Assembly: GCA_002238565.1 (NCBI GenBank)
Contig: MPMP01000018.1
Coordinates: forward strand, 1 to 64,000
Direction of reading: 5' to 3'
Length of the DNA stretch: 64,000 nucleotides
Origin: Albidovulum sp. bin36
GTDB taxonomy: Bacteria > Pseudomonadota > Alphaproteobacteria > Rhodobacterales > Rhodobacteraceae
Below the pieces are notes generated by a model. The model ran no database searches. It saw only the letters and a list, made by a program, of their open reading frames with translations, and had not been told where the DNA came from. Each line of letters starts with the position of its first letter. Within the stretch, counting starts at the first letter, position 1. Shown one piece after another: positions 55,584 through 64,000 of the stretch. Made by a program: the position numbers and the translations under genes.

Positions 55584-56647
55584 CGGAGCTTCTCGCCGTC
55601 CTGAAGAAGAGGATACGTGCCGGAGGCCCGATTTCCGTTTCCGAATACATGTCCGCCTGCCTCCTGCACCCGCAATTCGGATTCTACAGCCGCCAAGAGC
55701 CTTTTGGAATCGACGGCTCGTTTACAACCGCACCGGAAATCAGCCAGATGTTCGGAGAAATCATCGGACTGTTTCTTGCGCAGGCCTGGCTCGACCAAAA
55801 ATCTCCCGGCGAATTCACGCTGGCTGAACTTGGCCCCGGGCGCGGCACGCTGATGTCGGACGTGCTGCGATCGACAAAAGTCGTTCCCGGTTTTCTGGAA
55901 GCCGCCAATGTGGCGATCATTGAGCAGAGTCCGAAACTATCCAGACGGCAAATTTCGTCGCTGAAGAATTGGAGCGCAACGCACCTGGAATTAGCCAGCG
56001 AACTGCCGGATCGTCCGCTGTTCCTGATTTCCAATGAATTCTTCGACGCTTTGCCGGTGCGGCAGTTCGTCAAGCGACGCGACTCGCTGGCGGAAATTAG
56101 AGTCGGTCTAATTGGAGATAGGCTGGCGCCCGGCATCGCCCCGGTCGCGCCTATCGGCCCGAACCGGAATCCAACCGACATTCCCGCGTCGGAAGTGGTG
56201 GAGGTTCGACCTTCGGCGGAATCCGTCATGCGTCCGATTTCCGAGAGAATCGCCCGATTCGGCGGCGTGGCGCTCATAGTGGACTACGGCGACTGGAATA
56301 TACGCGGCAGCACGCTGCAGGCGGTTTGCCGGCACGGCAAGGTCGATCCCTTCGCCGCTCCCGGACATGCCGACATTTCGGCGCATGTCGACTTCGGGAG
56401 CCTGGCCGGGCTAGCGGGAAATGCAGAGGTAACCGCCATGGCGACGCAAGGCGAATTTCTGATGCGCCTCGGCATTTCGGAGCGGGCGCGCATACTCGCA
56501 AAAAAACTCTGCGGGCCGGCGCTGGAAAACCATCTTGCGGCGCTAGGACGCCTCACAGATCCCGACGCGATGGGAAGCTTGTTCAAGGCTATCTCGCTTT
56601 ATCCGCGCCACGCCCCGGCGCCGCCTGGATTCACTGGCGGTCGATGA
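55580..56647 (+). CDS. MidA/NDUFAF7-family SAM-dependent methyltransferase
   Basis: Encodes 355 residues. The TTG start at 55580 overlaps the lgt stop. The N-terminus ends in GPISVSEYMSACLLHPQFGF near residues 15-34, then FTTAPEISQMFGE near residue 50. The methyltransferase core has LAELGPGRGTLMSD near residue 81 and, later, GGVALIVDYGDW near residue 228. Mitochondrial NDUFAF7 methylates an arginine of a complex I subunit; the bacterial role is inferred from the family. It lies between lgt and pgeF in the conserved alphaproteobacterial order. Confidence 0.9.
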   Translation: MTELLAVLKKRIRAGGPISVSEYMSACLLHPQFGFYSRQEPFGIDGSFTTAPEISQMFGEIIGLFLAQAWLDQKSPGEFTLAELGPGRGTLMSDVLRSTKVVPGFLEAANVAIIEQSPKLSRRQISSLKNWSATHLELASELPDRPLFLISNEFFDALPVRQFVKRRDSLAEIRVGLIGDRLAPGIAPVAPIGPNRNPTDIPASEVVEVRPSAESVMRPISERIARFGGVALIVDYGDWNIRGSTLQAVCRHGKVDPFAAPGHADISAHVDFGSLAGLAGNAEVTAMATQGEFLMRLGISERARILAKKLCGPALENHLAALGRLTDPDAMGSLFKAISLYPRHAPAPPGFTGGR

Positions 56648-57402
56648 CGGCGATTCCGATTTTCTCGGAGCTTCTGGCGCCGTTCAAACACGGCTTTTTC
56701 GGGCGGCGAGGAGGCGTTTCCGCAGGCGTTTACAGTTCGCTCAACTGCAGGCGCGGATCTTCCGACCGACCGGAGTACGTTTCAAAAAACAGGCAGATCG
56801 CGGTTGAGTCCGTTGGCGCGGACATGGGCGGCCTTGCGACTCTCTACCAGGTTCATTCGAATGTCGTCGTGGAAGCGAAGCCGCCTCTCGGAAGAATTCG
56901 CCCGAAAGCGGACGCCATGGTTTCAAATTCGCCAGGCATCGCTCTTGGCGTATTAACTGCCGACTGCATGCCCGTTCTATTCGGGGATCCGGCAGCGGGA
57001 ATCGTCGGCGCGGCGCATGCGGGCTGGCGAGGCTCGCTCTCTGGCGTACTGCAGAATACGATCGCGGCGATGGAAGAGCTCGGCGCGGAAGCTAAACGCA
57101 TCAGAGCCGCGATCGGGCCATGCATTAGCCAGCGCAACTATGAAGTCGGAGAGGAATTTTTCGACGCATTCGTATCCGTCAACCCGGCGTTCTCGCAGTA
57201 TTTCAAGAAAGCCCGGGGCGAAAAATTTATTTTCGATCTTCCCGCTTTCGGCCTGGATCGAATTCGCGACAGCGGAATCGAAGACGTCGAATGGATGGGC
57301 GAGTGCACATACGGCAAGCCGGAGGATTATTTTTCCTACAGAAGGTCCCGGCACGCGATTGACAAGGACTTCGGCTGCCAATTGTCCGTAATTTCAGCCT
57401 AG
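56644..57402 (+). CDS. pgeF: Laccase-domain purine nucleoside phosphorylase (PgeF/YfiH family)
   Basis: Encodes 252 residues from the ATG at 56644, which overlaps the midA stop (ATGA). Key residues of the family are visible: FFGRRGGVSAGVYSSLNCR near residue 19, TLYQVHSN with the first His near residue 72, GVLTADCMPVLFGD with the metal-site Cys near residue 106, and AAHAGWRGSL with the second His near residue 124, then GPCISQRNYEVGEEF. Such proteins phosphorolyse purine nucleosides and may edit peptidoglycan precursors. Last of the lgt operon. Confidence 0.92.
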   Translation: MTAIPIFSELLAPFKHGFFGRRGGVSAGVYSSLNCRRGSSDRPEYVSKNRQIAVESVGADMGGLATLYQVHSNVVVEAKPPLGRIRPKADAMVSNSPGIALGVLTADCMPVLFGDPAAGIVGAAHAGWRGSLSGVLQNTIAAMEELGAEAKRIRAAIGPCISQRNYEVGEEFFDAFVSVNPAFSQYFKKARGEKFIFDLPAFGLDRIRDSGIEDVEWMGECTYGKPEDYFSYRRSRHAIDKDFGCQLSVISA

Positions 57403-57559
57403 CGACGCAGAATGGGCGGGTTCGAGCCGAGCTTTTCGCTCGGCGGCGGTTGCATTGCGGACGCAATTTTGCGATTCCGCCGTTTCATTTCGCCTTCCGA
57501 CCGCGCACGGCCGCGACGATATCCGATTAAACGCCAACAATTCCGGAGCCATCGAATAA

Positions 57560-58507
57560 ATGGGGAATTCAAAACGAACGCGACTGCTAATTATCGGTTC
57601 GGGACCGGCTGGATACACGGCCGCAGTCTACGGATCGCGGGCCATGCTCGAGCCGGTCCTAATTCAGGGCATTCAGCCCGGCGGTCAGTTGACGATTACG
57701 ACCGACGTAGAAAACTGGCCCGGCGATTCCATGATTCAAGGACCCGATCTCATGGTCAGAATGCAGGAGCACGCCGCTTCCACCGGCGCCGAAGTCGTTT
57801 CCGATCATATACTTTCGATCGACCTCTCGTCGCGTCCCTTCTCGGCCCGAGGCGACAGCGGCGTTGAATATCTTGCCGAAGCCGTAATTTTGGCCACAGG
57901 CGCGCAAGCAAAGTGGCTTGGCCTTCCTTCCGAGGACAAATTCAAGGGACACGGCGTTTCGGCGTGCGCGACATGCGACGGATTCTTCTACAGGAGCCGG
58001 CAAGTGGCTGTCGTCGGCGGCGGCAATACGGCTGCCGAAGAAGCGATCTTCCTAACCAAATTCGCAACCAAGGTCACGCTTGTCCATAGGCGAAGCGAAC
58101 TTCGCGCCGATAAAATCCTGCAGAGCAGACTGTTCGAAAACGAAAAAATAGAACCGCTTTGGGACCATGTCGTGGATGAAATTATCGGCAGCAATGATCC
58201 GCTCGGCGTAACTGGCGTCGCGGTTAAGAATGTCGCAAGCGGAAAGAGGACGACCTTGCCCTGCGAAGGGGTTTTCATCGCGATTGGTCATTCGCCGGCA
58301 TCCGAACTTGTCGCCGGCCAGCTCGAAACCCATTCGGGCGGCTACGTCGCCGTCGAACCCGGCAGTACGGCCACATCGATTCCAGGTGTTTTCGCGGCCG
58401 GCGACATAACTGACCACGTCTACCGGCAGGCCGTTACATCCGCAGGAATGGGCTGCATGGCGGCTTTGGACGCCGAAAAATTCCTCGCCGAAAACCCGTC
58501 GACCTGA
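57560..58507 (+). CDS. trxB: Thioredoxin-disulfide reductase
   Basis: Encodes 315 residues of the NADPH-dependent flavoenzyme that reduces thioredoxin. FAD site LIIGSGPAGYTAAVYGSRA near residues 10-28; GGQLTITTDVENWPG near residue 41; redox-active CATCDGFFY near residue 136; NADPH site VAVVGGGNTAAEEA near residue 150; and the C-terminal FAD segment GVFAAGDITDHVYRQAVTSAG near residues 275-295. Length and motif order are complete. It starts 157 bases after pgeF, close enough for read-through. Confidence 0.96.
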   Translation: MGNSKRTRLLIIGSGPAGYTAAVYGSRAMLEPVLIQGIQPGGQLTITTDVENWPGDSMIQGPDLMVRMQEHAASTGAEVVSDHILSIDLSSRPFSARGDSGVEYLAEAVILATGAQAKWLGLPSEDKFKGHGVSACATCDGFFYRSRQVAVVGGGNTAAEEAIFLTKFATKVTLVHRRSELRADKILQSRLFENEKIEPLWDHVVDEIIGSNDPLGVTGVAVKNVASGKRTTLPCEGVFIAIGHSPASELVAGQLETHSGGYVAVEPGSTATSIPGVFAAGDITDHVYRQAVTSAGMGCMAALDAEKFLAENPST

Positions 58508-58800
58508 GGCCGCGGCGATTTTCCTGCCGGAGCGGGCCGTCGGAAACTCGTACAATGCGGCGAATTCGATTCACTTGCATTCGACTTTCGACGCCCGCCT
58601 AGCCGATGCCCGTAGCCGGCGCCTATCGAAAAATCAGCGTTTTCCGTTCAAGGAGCGATGTCGGCGCATCTCTTGACGCCTAGTTCCGCCATGCAGGCCC
58701 GGACAGCTTAGCGCCGGGCAAAATTCGATTTTTACGCGTTGCCGGTCCTTGGATCGCAAACTTCTGAAACGGGGATTGCTCGGCGAAATCGCCGCGCCGG

Positions 58801-59844
58801 TCAATACGGCATTGGATTTGATCGGTGCGCCTTGTCGATATCGTCCAAGCATTCGTCGGTCAAAGTCGTTTCCGTGACTTTAAGCAGGTGCTCGAGCTGG
58901 GCGGACGTCGTCGCGCCGAAAATCGTCGACGCCATGAACGGTCGCGTCGCGCAGAACGCAAGAGCCATGTGGGCGAGATCGAGGCCGTGCTTTCGGGCAA
59001 CCTCCCAGTATCCTTCAACTGCTCGAGTAGACCTGTCGGTTGATCGACCGCCGAGTTTCGGCGAAATCGACTTTCGCGAACCGTCGGGCACGGCTCCATT
59101 CCTGTATTTGCCGGTAAGCAGCCCGGTCGCGAGCGGCGAGTAGGCCAGGAGCCCAACCGACTCGTGGTGGGACAATTCGGCGAGATCGGTATCGTAAAGT
59201 CGGCACATCAAGCTGTATTCGTTCTGTATCGATTCGACTTTGGGAAGGCCGCGTTCGCGCGCAATCCGCAGCCAGTTCGCCGTTCCCCAAGCGCTTTCGT
59301 TCGAAAGACCGAAAAATCTGATTTTGCCCGCTTTGACCAAATCATCGACCGTTTCCAAGGTTTCCGCCATATTATCCAGCGTCTCGGATGTGCTTTGCCT
59401 AGTCGGATCATACGTCCAATTCTGCCTGAACATGTAGGATCCGCGGTTCGGCCAGTGCAGCTGATAAATGTCGATGTAATCCGTATTGAGGCGCTTGAGC
59501 GAACTTTCGACGGCGACCGGGATCGTTTGGCGCGAAATCGGCGCGCCGTCGCGGATCCTTGCTTGCCCTTCGCCCGATATTTTCGTTGCGACGAGAAGAT
59601 CCTTGCGCCGCCCCGATTTGGCAACCCAGCTTCCGATGATTCTCTCGCTGTCGCCTTGAGTCCTGGCAGTCATCGGATTGACGGGATAGAGCTCCGCCGT
59701 GTCGGCAATATTGATGCCGCGGTCGAGGGCGATGTCGATCTGCCTGTGAGAGTCGGCCTCCGGCGTTTGAGTGCCGAATGTCATGGTGCCAAGGCAAAGT
59801 TCGCTAACGAGAGTTTCCGTTCTGCCCAGTCGATTCATTTTCAT
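58801..59844 (-). CDS. Aldo/keto reductase (Tas-like)
   Basis: Encodes 347 residues of a TIM-barrel NADPH reductase in the AKR family, closest in pattern to E. coli Tas. The start is MKMNRLGRTETLVSELCLGT. The catalytic tetrad is visible: Asp and Tyr in ADTAELYPV near residues 47-55, Lys in LLVATKIS near residue 83, and His in IYQLHWPNRG near residue 125. The C-terminal cofactor segment is ASTIFGATTSAQLEHLL near residue 310. The physiological substrate is unknown. Convergent with trxB and otherwise isolated. Confidence 0.92.
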   Translation of the reverse strand: MKMNRLGRTETLVSELCLGTMTFGTQTPEADSHRQIDIALDRGINIADTAELYPVNPMTARTQGDSERIIGSWVAKSGRRKDLLVATKISGEGQARIRDGAPISRQTIPVAVESSLKRLNTDYIDIYQLHWPNRGSYMFRQNWTYDPTRQSTSETLDNMAETLETVDDLVKAGKIRFFGLSNESAWGTANWLRIARERGLPKVESIQNEYSLMCRLYDTDLAELSHHESVGLLAYSPLATGLLTGKYRNGAVPDGSRKSISPKLGGRSTDRSTRAVEGYWEVARKHGLDLAHMALAFCATRPFMASTIFGATTSAQLEHLLKVTETTLTDECLDDIDKAHRSNPMPY

Positions 59845-60038
59845 TTGCTTTACCTTCCGGTTTGAGACTTGATACGGTCGAATACTCTCGCGGATCCCGG
59901 GTTAAACTCGACCGAAACGCAAGCAAGGGCGGGTTTGCCTCCCTTGGCGGGTTACTTGCGATCGCAAGGGCCGACCGGATTCGGCTGACTGCCCGATGCG
60001 CTCGTAATTGTCTAGATTATTTAAGGCGCGCGCCTAAT

Positions 60039-60269
60039 TCAATGAACGTGCACAGGAGAGTAGTCATTCCTGCGCGCCACGGCAAATGCGGTTCGACGAT
60101 CGGAAACGACCGCGATTCTCTGCCCGGCCGCATCGTGAACGGCGAACATCTCCCTCGCCCCGGAAATCTGCTCGCGAATTTCTTCCGGCAACTCGGCCGC
60201 TTCCACCGGGCGCACGTAGACCGTACGGTTCAAGTTGCCGAAATCAAGTTGTGGATTGCTTGCCATCAT
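60039..60269 (-). CDS. DUF1150 family protein
   Basis: Encodes 76 residues. LNRTVYVRPVEAAELPEEIR near residues 13-32 and GQRIAVVSDRRTAFAVARRN near residues 49-68 match DUF1150, a small alphaproteobacterial family of unknown function usually encoded next to an Hsp20 gene. AGGAG precedes two adjacent ATG codons at 60269 and 60266. It follows the hsp20 gene by six bases and is surely co-transcribed with it, which suggests a role in heat-shock or regulatory physiology. Confidence 0.87.
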   Translation of the reverse strand: MMASNPQLDFGNLNRTVYVRPVEAAELPEEIREQISGAREMFAVHDAAGQRIAVVSDRRTAFAVARRNDYSPVHVH

Positions 60270-60275
60270 CTGCTC

Positions 60276-60689
60276 CTAGCTAGATAATATTTGAATGCGT
60301 CGGATCTGACGGTCGGGGGATTCCCGATATAAATCTACATGCAGCAGCCCGTCTTTCAGATTCGCGCCGGAAATTTCCATTCCATTCGCGAGAACGAAGC
60401 TGCGGCGAAACTGCCGCATGGCAATTCCATTGTACAGAAATGTCCTCCCGGAGTCGGAGTCGCTTCGCTTCCCGGAGATCGTGAGCTTGCGGTCGTCAAG
60501 CATTATGTCAAGGTCTTCGACCGAAAAACCGGCGACGGCTACCGATATTCTCAATCGGTCGCTCGAAGTCTTCACGATATTGTAGGGCGGATAGCCGCCG
60601 GAATCGCTCTTCTCCGCGTTTTCCAGCAGCCGGTCCAGTTGGTCGAATCCGAGCAGGAATGGATGCGACCCGAAAAATTGCCTTGCCAT
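60276..60689 (-). CDS. Small heat-shock protein, Hsp20/IbpA family
   Basis: Encodes 137 residues, an ATP-independent holdase chaperone. The N-terminus FDQLDRLLENAEKSDSGGYP and PPYNIVKTSSDRLRISVAVA are typical of alphaproteobacterial IbpA-like proteins. The alpha-crystallin domain runs from about residue 37 to 130 with LTISGKRSDSD, RQFRRSFVLANGMEISGANL and GLLHVDLYRE. The C-terminal I-x-I anchor is IRRIQIL. It is first in a pair with the DUF1150 gene and lies near groESL, forming a small chaperone neighbourhood. Confidence 0.92.
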   Translation of the reverse strand: MARQFFGSHPFLLGFDQLDRLLENAEKSDSGGYPPYNIVKTSSDRLRISVAVAGFSVEDLDIMLDDRKLTISGKRSDSDSGRTFLYNGIAMRQFRRSFVLANGMEISGANLKDGLLHVDLYRESPDRQIRRIQILSS

Positions 60690-61034
60690 ATTTCAATCTC
60701 GTAGAAGCCGTCCTTGAAAAATTTAGCCGAAAACCTGTCACGATATGTGCGCTTCGACGCTAAATGGCAAGGAGTTGATGTCAATTTGCATTTCGCGGCT
60801 CGACTCGTCCGCGCTCGAAACCGCCGGATTCCGAAATTGCGCGACCGCTTCGTAGGCGGATTCTTCCGCTGCCGGCGCATAAGGCCGGATGCGGCGCTCC
60901 GGGAGGCCCGGCCGCGTTTCGCGAGGATCGACGCCGAGCCGGGAATATGGACGGCCAATGCGCCGAGGGCCGAGCCGGCGCAAAAAAAGGGAGCCGAGAT
61001 TGGCTCCCTTGGAATTCAACTGTTCGGTCTCGCC
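60690..61034. other. Intergenic between groEL and hsp20
   Basis: 345 bases on the minus-strand path from groEL to hsp20. It contains the groEL terminator at 60981-61010 and must hold the hsp20 promoter. No sigma-32-like or ROSE thermosensor element was identified with confidence, and no gene was seen. Confidence 0.45.
60981..61010 (-). terminator. Rho-independent terminator of groES-groEL
   Basis: On the minus strand AAGGGAGCC pairs with GGCTCCCTT around a six-base loop (stems at 61010-61002 and 60995-60987), followed directly by a run of T (60988-60982). It begins 25 bases past the groEL stop. Confidence 0.93.
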
Positions 61035-62696
<1,662 letters not shown>

Positions 62697-62720
62697 CTAA
62701 TTTTCGTAAAGACCGACTGC

Positions 62721-63008
62721 TCAGCTGAGTATGCCGAGAATGTCGCTTTCCTTCATGATCAGCAGCTCTTCGCCGTCGACGGTTACTTCCGTCCCGGACC
62801 ATTTGCCGAACAGAACGCGGTCGCCATCCTTGACGGTCATCGGAATCAGTTCACCGGAATCCTTTCGCGCACCGTCGCCGCACGAGATAATTTCTCCCTC
62901 GGCAGGCTTTTCCTTTGCCGTATCGGGAATGATCAGGCCGCCCTTGGTTTTTTCGTCGCTCTCGATGCGGCGAACGAGGACTCGATCTTGGAGTGGTTTC
63001 AAGGCCAT
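62721..63008 (-). CDS. groS: Co-chaperonin GroES
   Basis: Encodes 95 residues. The N-terminus [20 protein letters not shown], the mobile loop [18 protein letters not shown] near residues 23-40, and the end [18 protein letters not shown] are characteristic. It caps the GroEL cavity. First gene of the groESL operon, with a CIRCE operator upstream. GAAAGGAAGG precedes the ATG. Confidence 0.98.
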   Translation of the reverse strand: MALKPLQDRVLVRRIESDEKTKGGLIIPDTAKEKPAEGEIISCGDGARKDSGELIPMTVKDGDRVLFGKWSGTEVTVDGEELLIMKESDILGILS

Positions 63009-63064
63009 TTCACCTTCCTTTCATTTCAACTTCAAGTGAGCACTTTGCGACCGCCGACAATTTG

Positions 63065-63091
63065 TCGGCACTCATCGCCGCCGAGTGCTAA
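63065..63091. promoter_or_regulatory. CIRCE operator (HrcA binding site) upstream of groES
   Basis: TCGGCACTC, nine bases, then GAGTGCTAA: this matches the CIRCE consensus TTAGCACTC-N9-GAGTGCTAA with two mismatches in the left half and a perfect right half. It lies 57 bases before the groES start, where HrcA repression of groESL is expected. Confidence 0.9.
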
Positions 63092-63571
63092 CAGCCGTTA
63101 GGTAGTGGCTCGGATTGCCGGCTTCAATATCTCCGCGAAAAAAAATCGAAAAATTTTTGCGCCGCGATTCTGGAATTGGGAGCCTCGCCGCGCGACGCGA
63201 AACCCCGGCGCCGACCTTGAAAAATTTGGCTAAATCGCCGTTGGTCTTCGCGGCGGCGCGCCTAACCCTCCCCATTGGCCTGATCGCCCTCCTCGGTTCT
63301 GCCGGCAGCATCGACTTCCATGCCGTCGCCTTTTTTCGGGGCTTCGCAGCTTGCCAGCTTCTGCCGGCGAGCGGGCCGCATTCGCGTATTGTAATTATCA
63401 TGTTCGGAAACCCGCTTGCGATCGCCCTGGCGCAAGAGGGACCGATTCCGCAATGGCACCCAAGCCACGCGGCATTGCGGCATGCGTGGTCCGCAAAGAT
63501 GCGTCGTGACACCGGGCCGATAGAAGTCTATAAGCTCACCGCCAATTTCAGCAGGAAATCGGAGGGAAAGT
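63092..63571. other. Intergenic promoter region between divergent groES and ppaC
   Basis: 480 bases. Open frames on both strands overlap the flanking gene without family resemblance. Promoters for both directions must be here. GGAGGGAAAG just before 63572 is the ribosome-binding site of the pyrophosphatase. Confidence 0.45.
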
Positions 63572-64000
63572 ATGATCAAGGTTTTCGGGCACAGGTCGCC
63601 GGATACGGATTCCGTGGGTTCCGCTATCGCATGGGCATGGTATCTTTCGGAGGTTCTGGATCGACCTGCCGAAGCCAAGGTGCTAGGCGAGCCCAGCCAG
63701 GAAGCCAAGTACGTGCTGGAACGCTGGGGGATCGAAGTCCCCGAATCGATTTCCGAAATCGAACCCGGAGACCAGGTCGTCATTGTCGACACGAACAATG
63801 TCGCGGAATTGCCGGAAAATATTTCCGATGCCGACATTGTGGAGATAATCGACCATCACATGCTTCAGGGAGGCCTGAATACCAATAGGCCGATCAATGT
63901 CACGGTCAGGCCCTTGGCATGCACAGCGACCGTAATGCATCAATTGATGGGCGCGGACGCCGGGAAATTGGCTCCTGAAATCAAGGGGCTGATGCTTTCA
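63572..64000 (+). CDS. ppaC: Manganese-dependent inorganic pyrophosphatase, N-terminal part, cut by window edge
   Basis: A frame open from the ATG at 63572, behind GGAGGGAAAG, to the last base of the window (143 codons). It has the DHH-superfamily motifs of family II pyrophosphatase: VFGHRSPDTDSVGSAIA near residues 4-20 (metal-binding His, Asp, Asp), VVIVDTNNVAELP near residue 71 with a metal Asp, and IIDHHMLQGGLN near residue 94 with the DHH signature. TVRPLACTATV follows. The enzyme hydrolyses pyrophosphate to phosphate in the cytoplasm. The C-terminal DHHA2 domain lies beyond the edge. A related DHH phosphoesterase is less likely given the length of matching pattern. Confidence 0.88.
   Translation, partial: MIKVFGHRSPDTDSVGSAIAWAWYLSEVLDRPAEAKVLGEPSQEAKYVLERWGIEVPESISEIEPGDQVVIVDTNNVAELPENISDADIVEIIDHHMLQGGLNTNRPINVTVRPLACTATVMHQLMGADAGKLAPEIKGLMLS

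Overview
The window looks like chromosomal DNA of an alphaproteobacterium. The evidence is gene order: ybjN-proC-csaA, lgt-midA-pgeF followed by trxB, a DUF1150 gene beside a small Hsp20 gene, a BMFP/UbiK-type protein, and groES-groEL behind a CIRCE operator. Base composition is moderately GC-rich, with GTG and TTG starts in use. Coding density is low for such a genome: many gaps of 300 to 1300 bases hold nothing recognisable, and several genes are visibly decaying. No rRNA, tRNA or CRISPR array was found.

Left edge (1-4686): the start of a DUF4338/DruA-like gene cut by the window edge, an AbiEi-like antitoxin without its toxin partner, then a CUT2-type (ribose-like) ABC importer in the order permease, binding protein, ATPase.

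Region 5143-19431 is the main accessory metabolic island. On the minus strand are two tandem MmgE/PrpD paralogues and a four-domain rhodanese protein. A divergent SDR protein follows, then a third MmgE/PrpD gene. Divergent from that is a tight plus-strand operon: tctC, tctB, tctA (tripartite tricarboxylate transporter), a PrpD-like gene, tcuA and tcuB (tricarballylate dehydrogenase and its electron-transfer partner). Together they look like uptake and oxidation of a tricarboxylate, with several hydro-lyase-type enzymes of unknown substrate. This is my best candidate for an undescribed pathway.

Region 19963-27858: a classical SDR, a CocE/NonD hydrolase preceded by the wreck of a peptide ABC transporter ATPase, aspS and cfa.

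Region 28164-31381 is a decayed mobile island: HigA antitoxin with a HigB toxin broken by a stop codon, a tyrosine recombinase split by a frameshift and an amber stop, a second recombinase reduced to its C-terminus, and a zinc-ribbon gene with an amber stop.

Region 31637-43629: a TAXI-TRAP transporter (binding protein plus fused permease), then a minus-strand sugar operon: LacI regulator, binding protein, two permeases with unusual extra domains, an MGH1-like glycoside hydrolase and a MalK-type ATPase. A perfect 14-bp palindrome precedes it.

Region 44914-64000 is mostly conserved genes: a secreted HNH nuclease with duplicated Excalibur domains, carB, csaA, proC, ybjN, a Rieske oxygenase, the BMFP gene, lgt-midA-pgeF, trxB, an aldo/keto reductase, DUF1150-hsp20, groEL-groES and the start of a manganese-dependent inorganic pyrophosphatase cut by the right edge.
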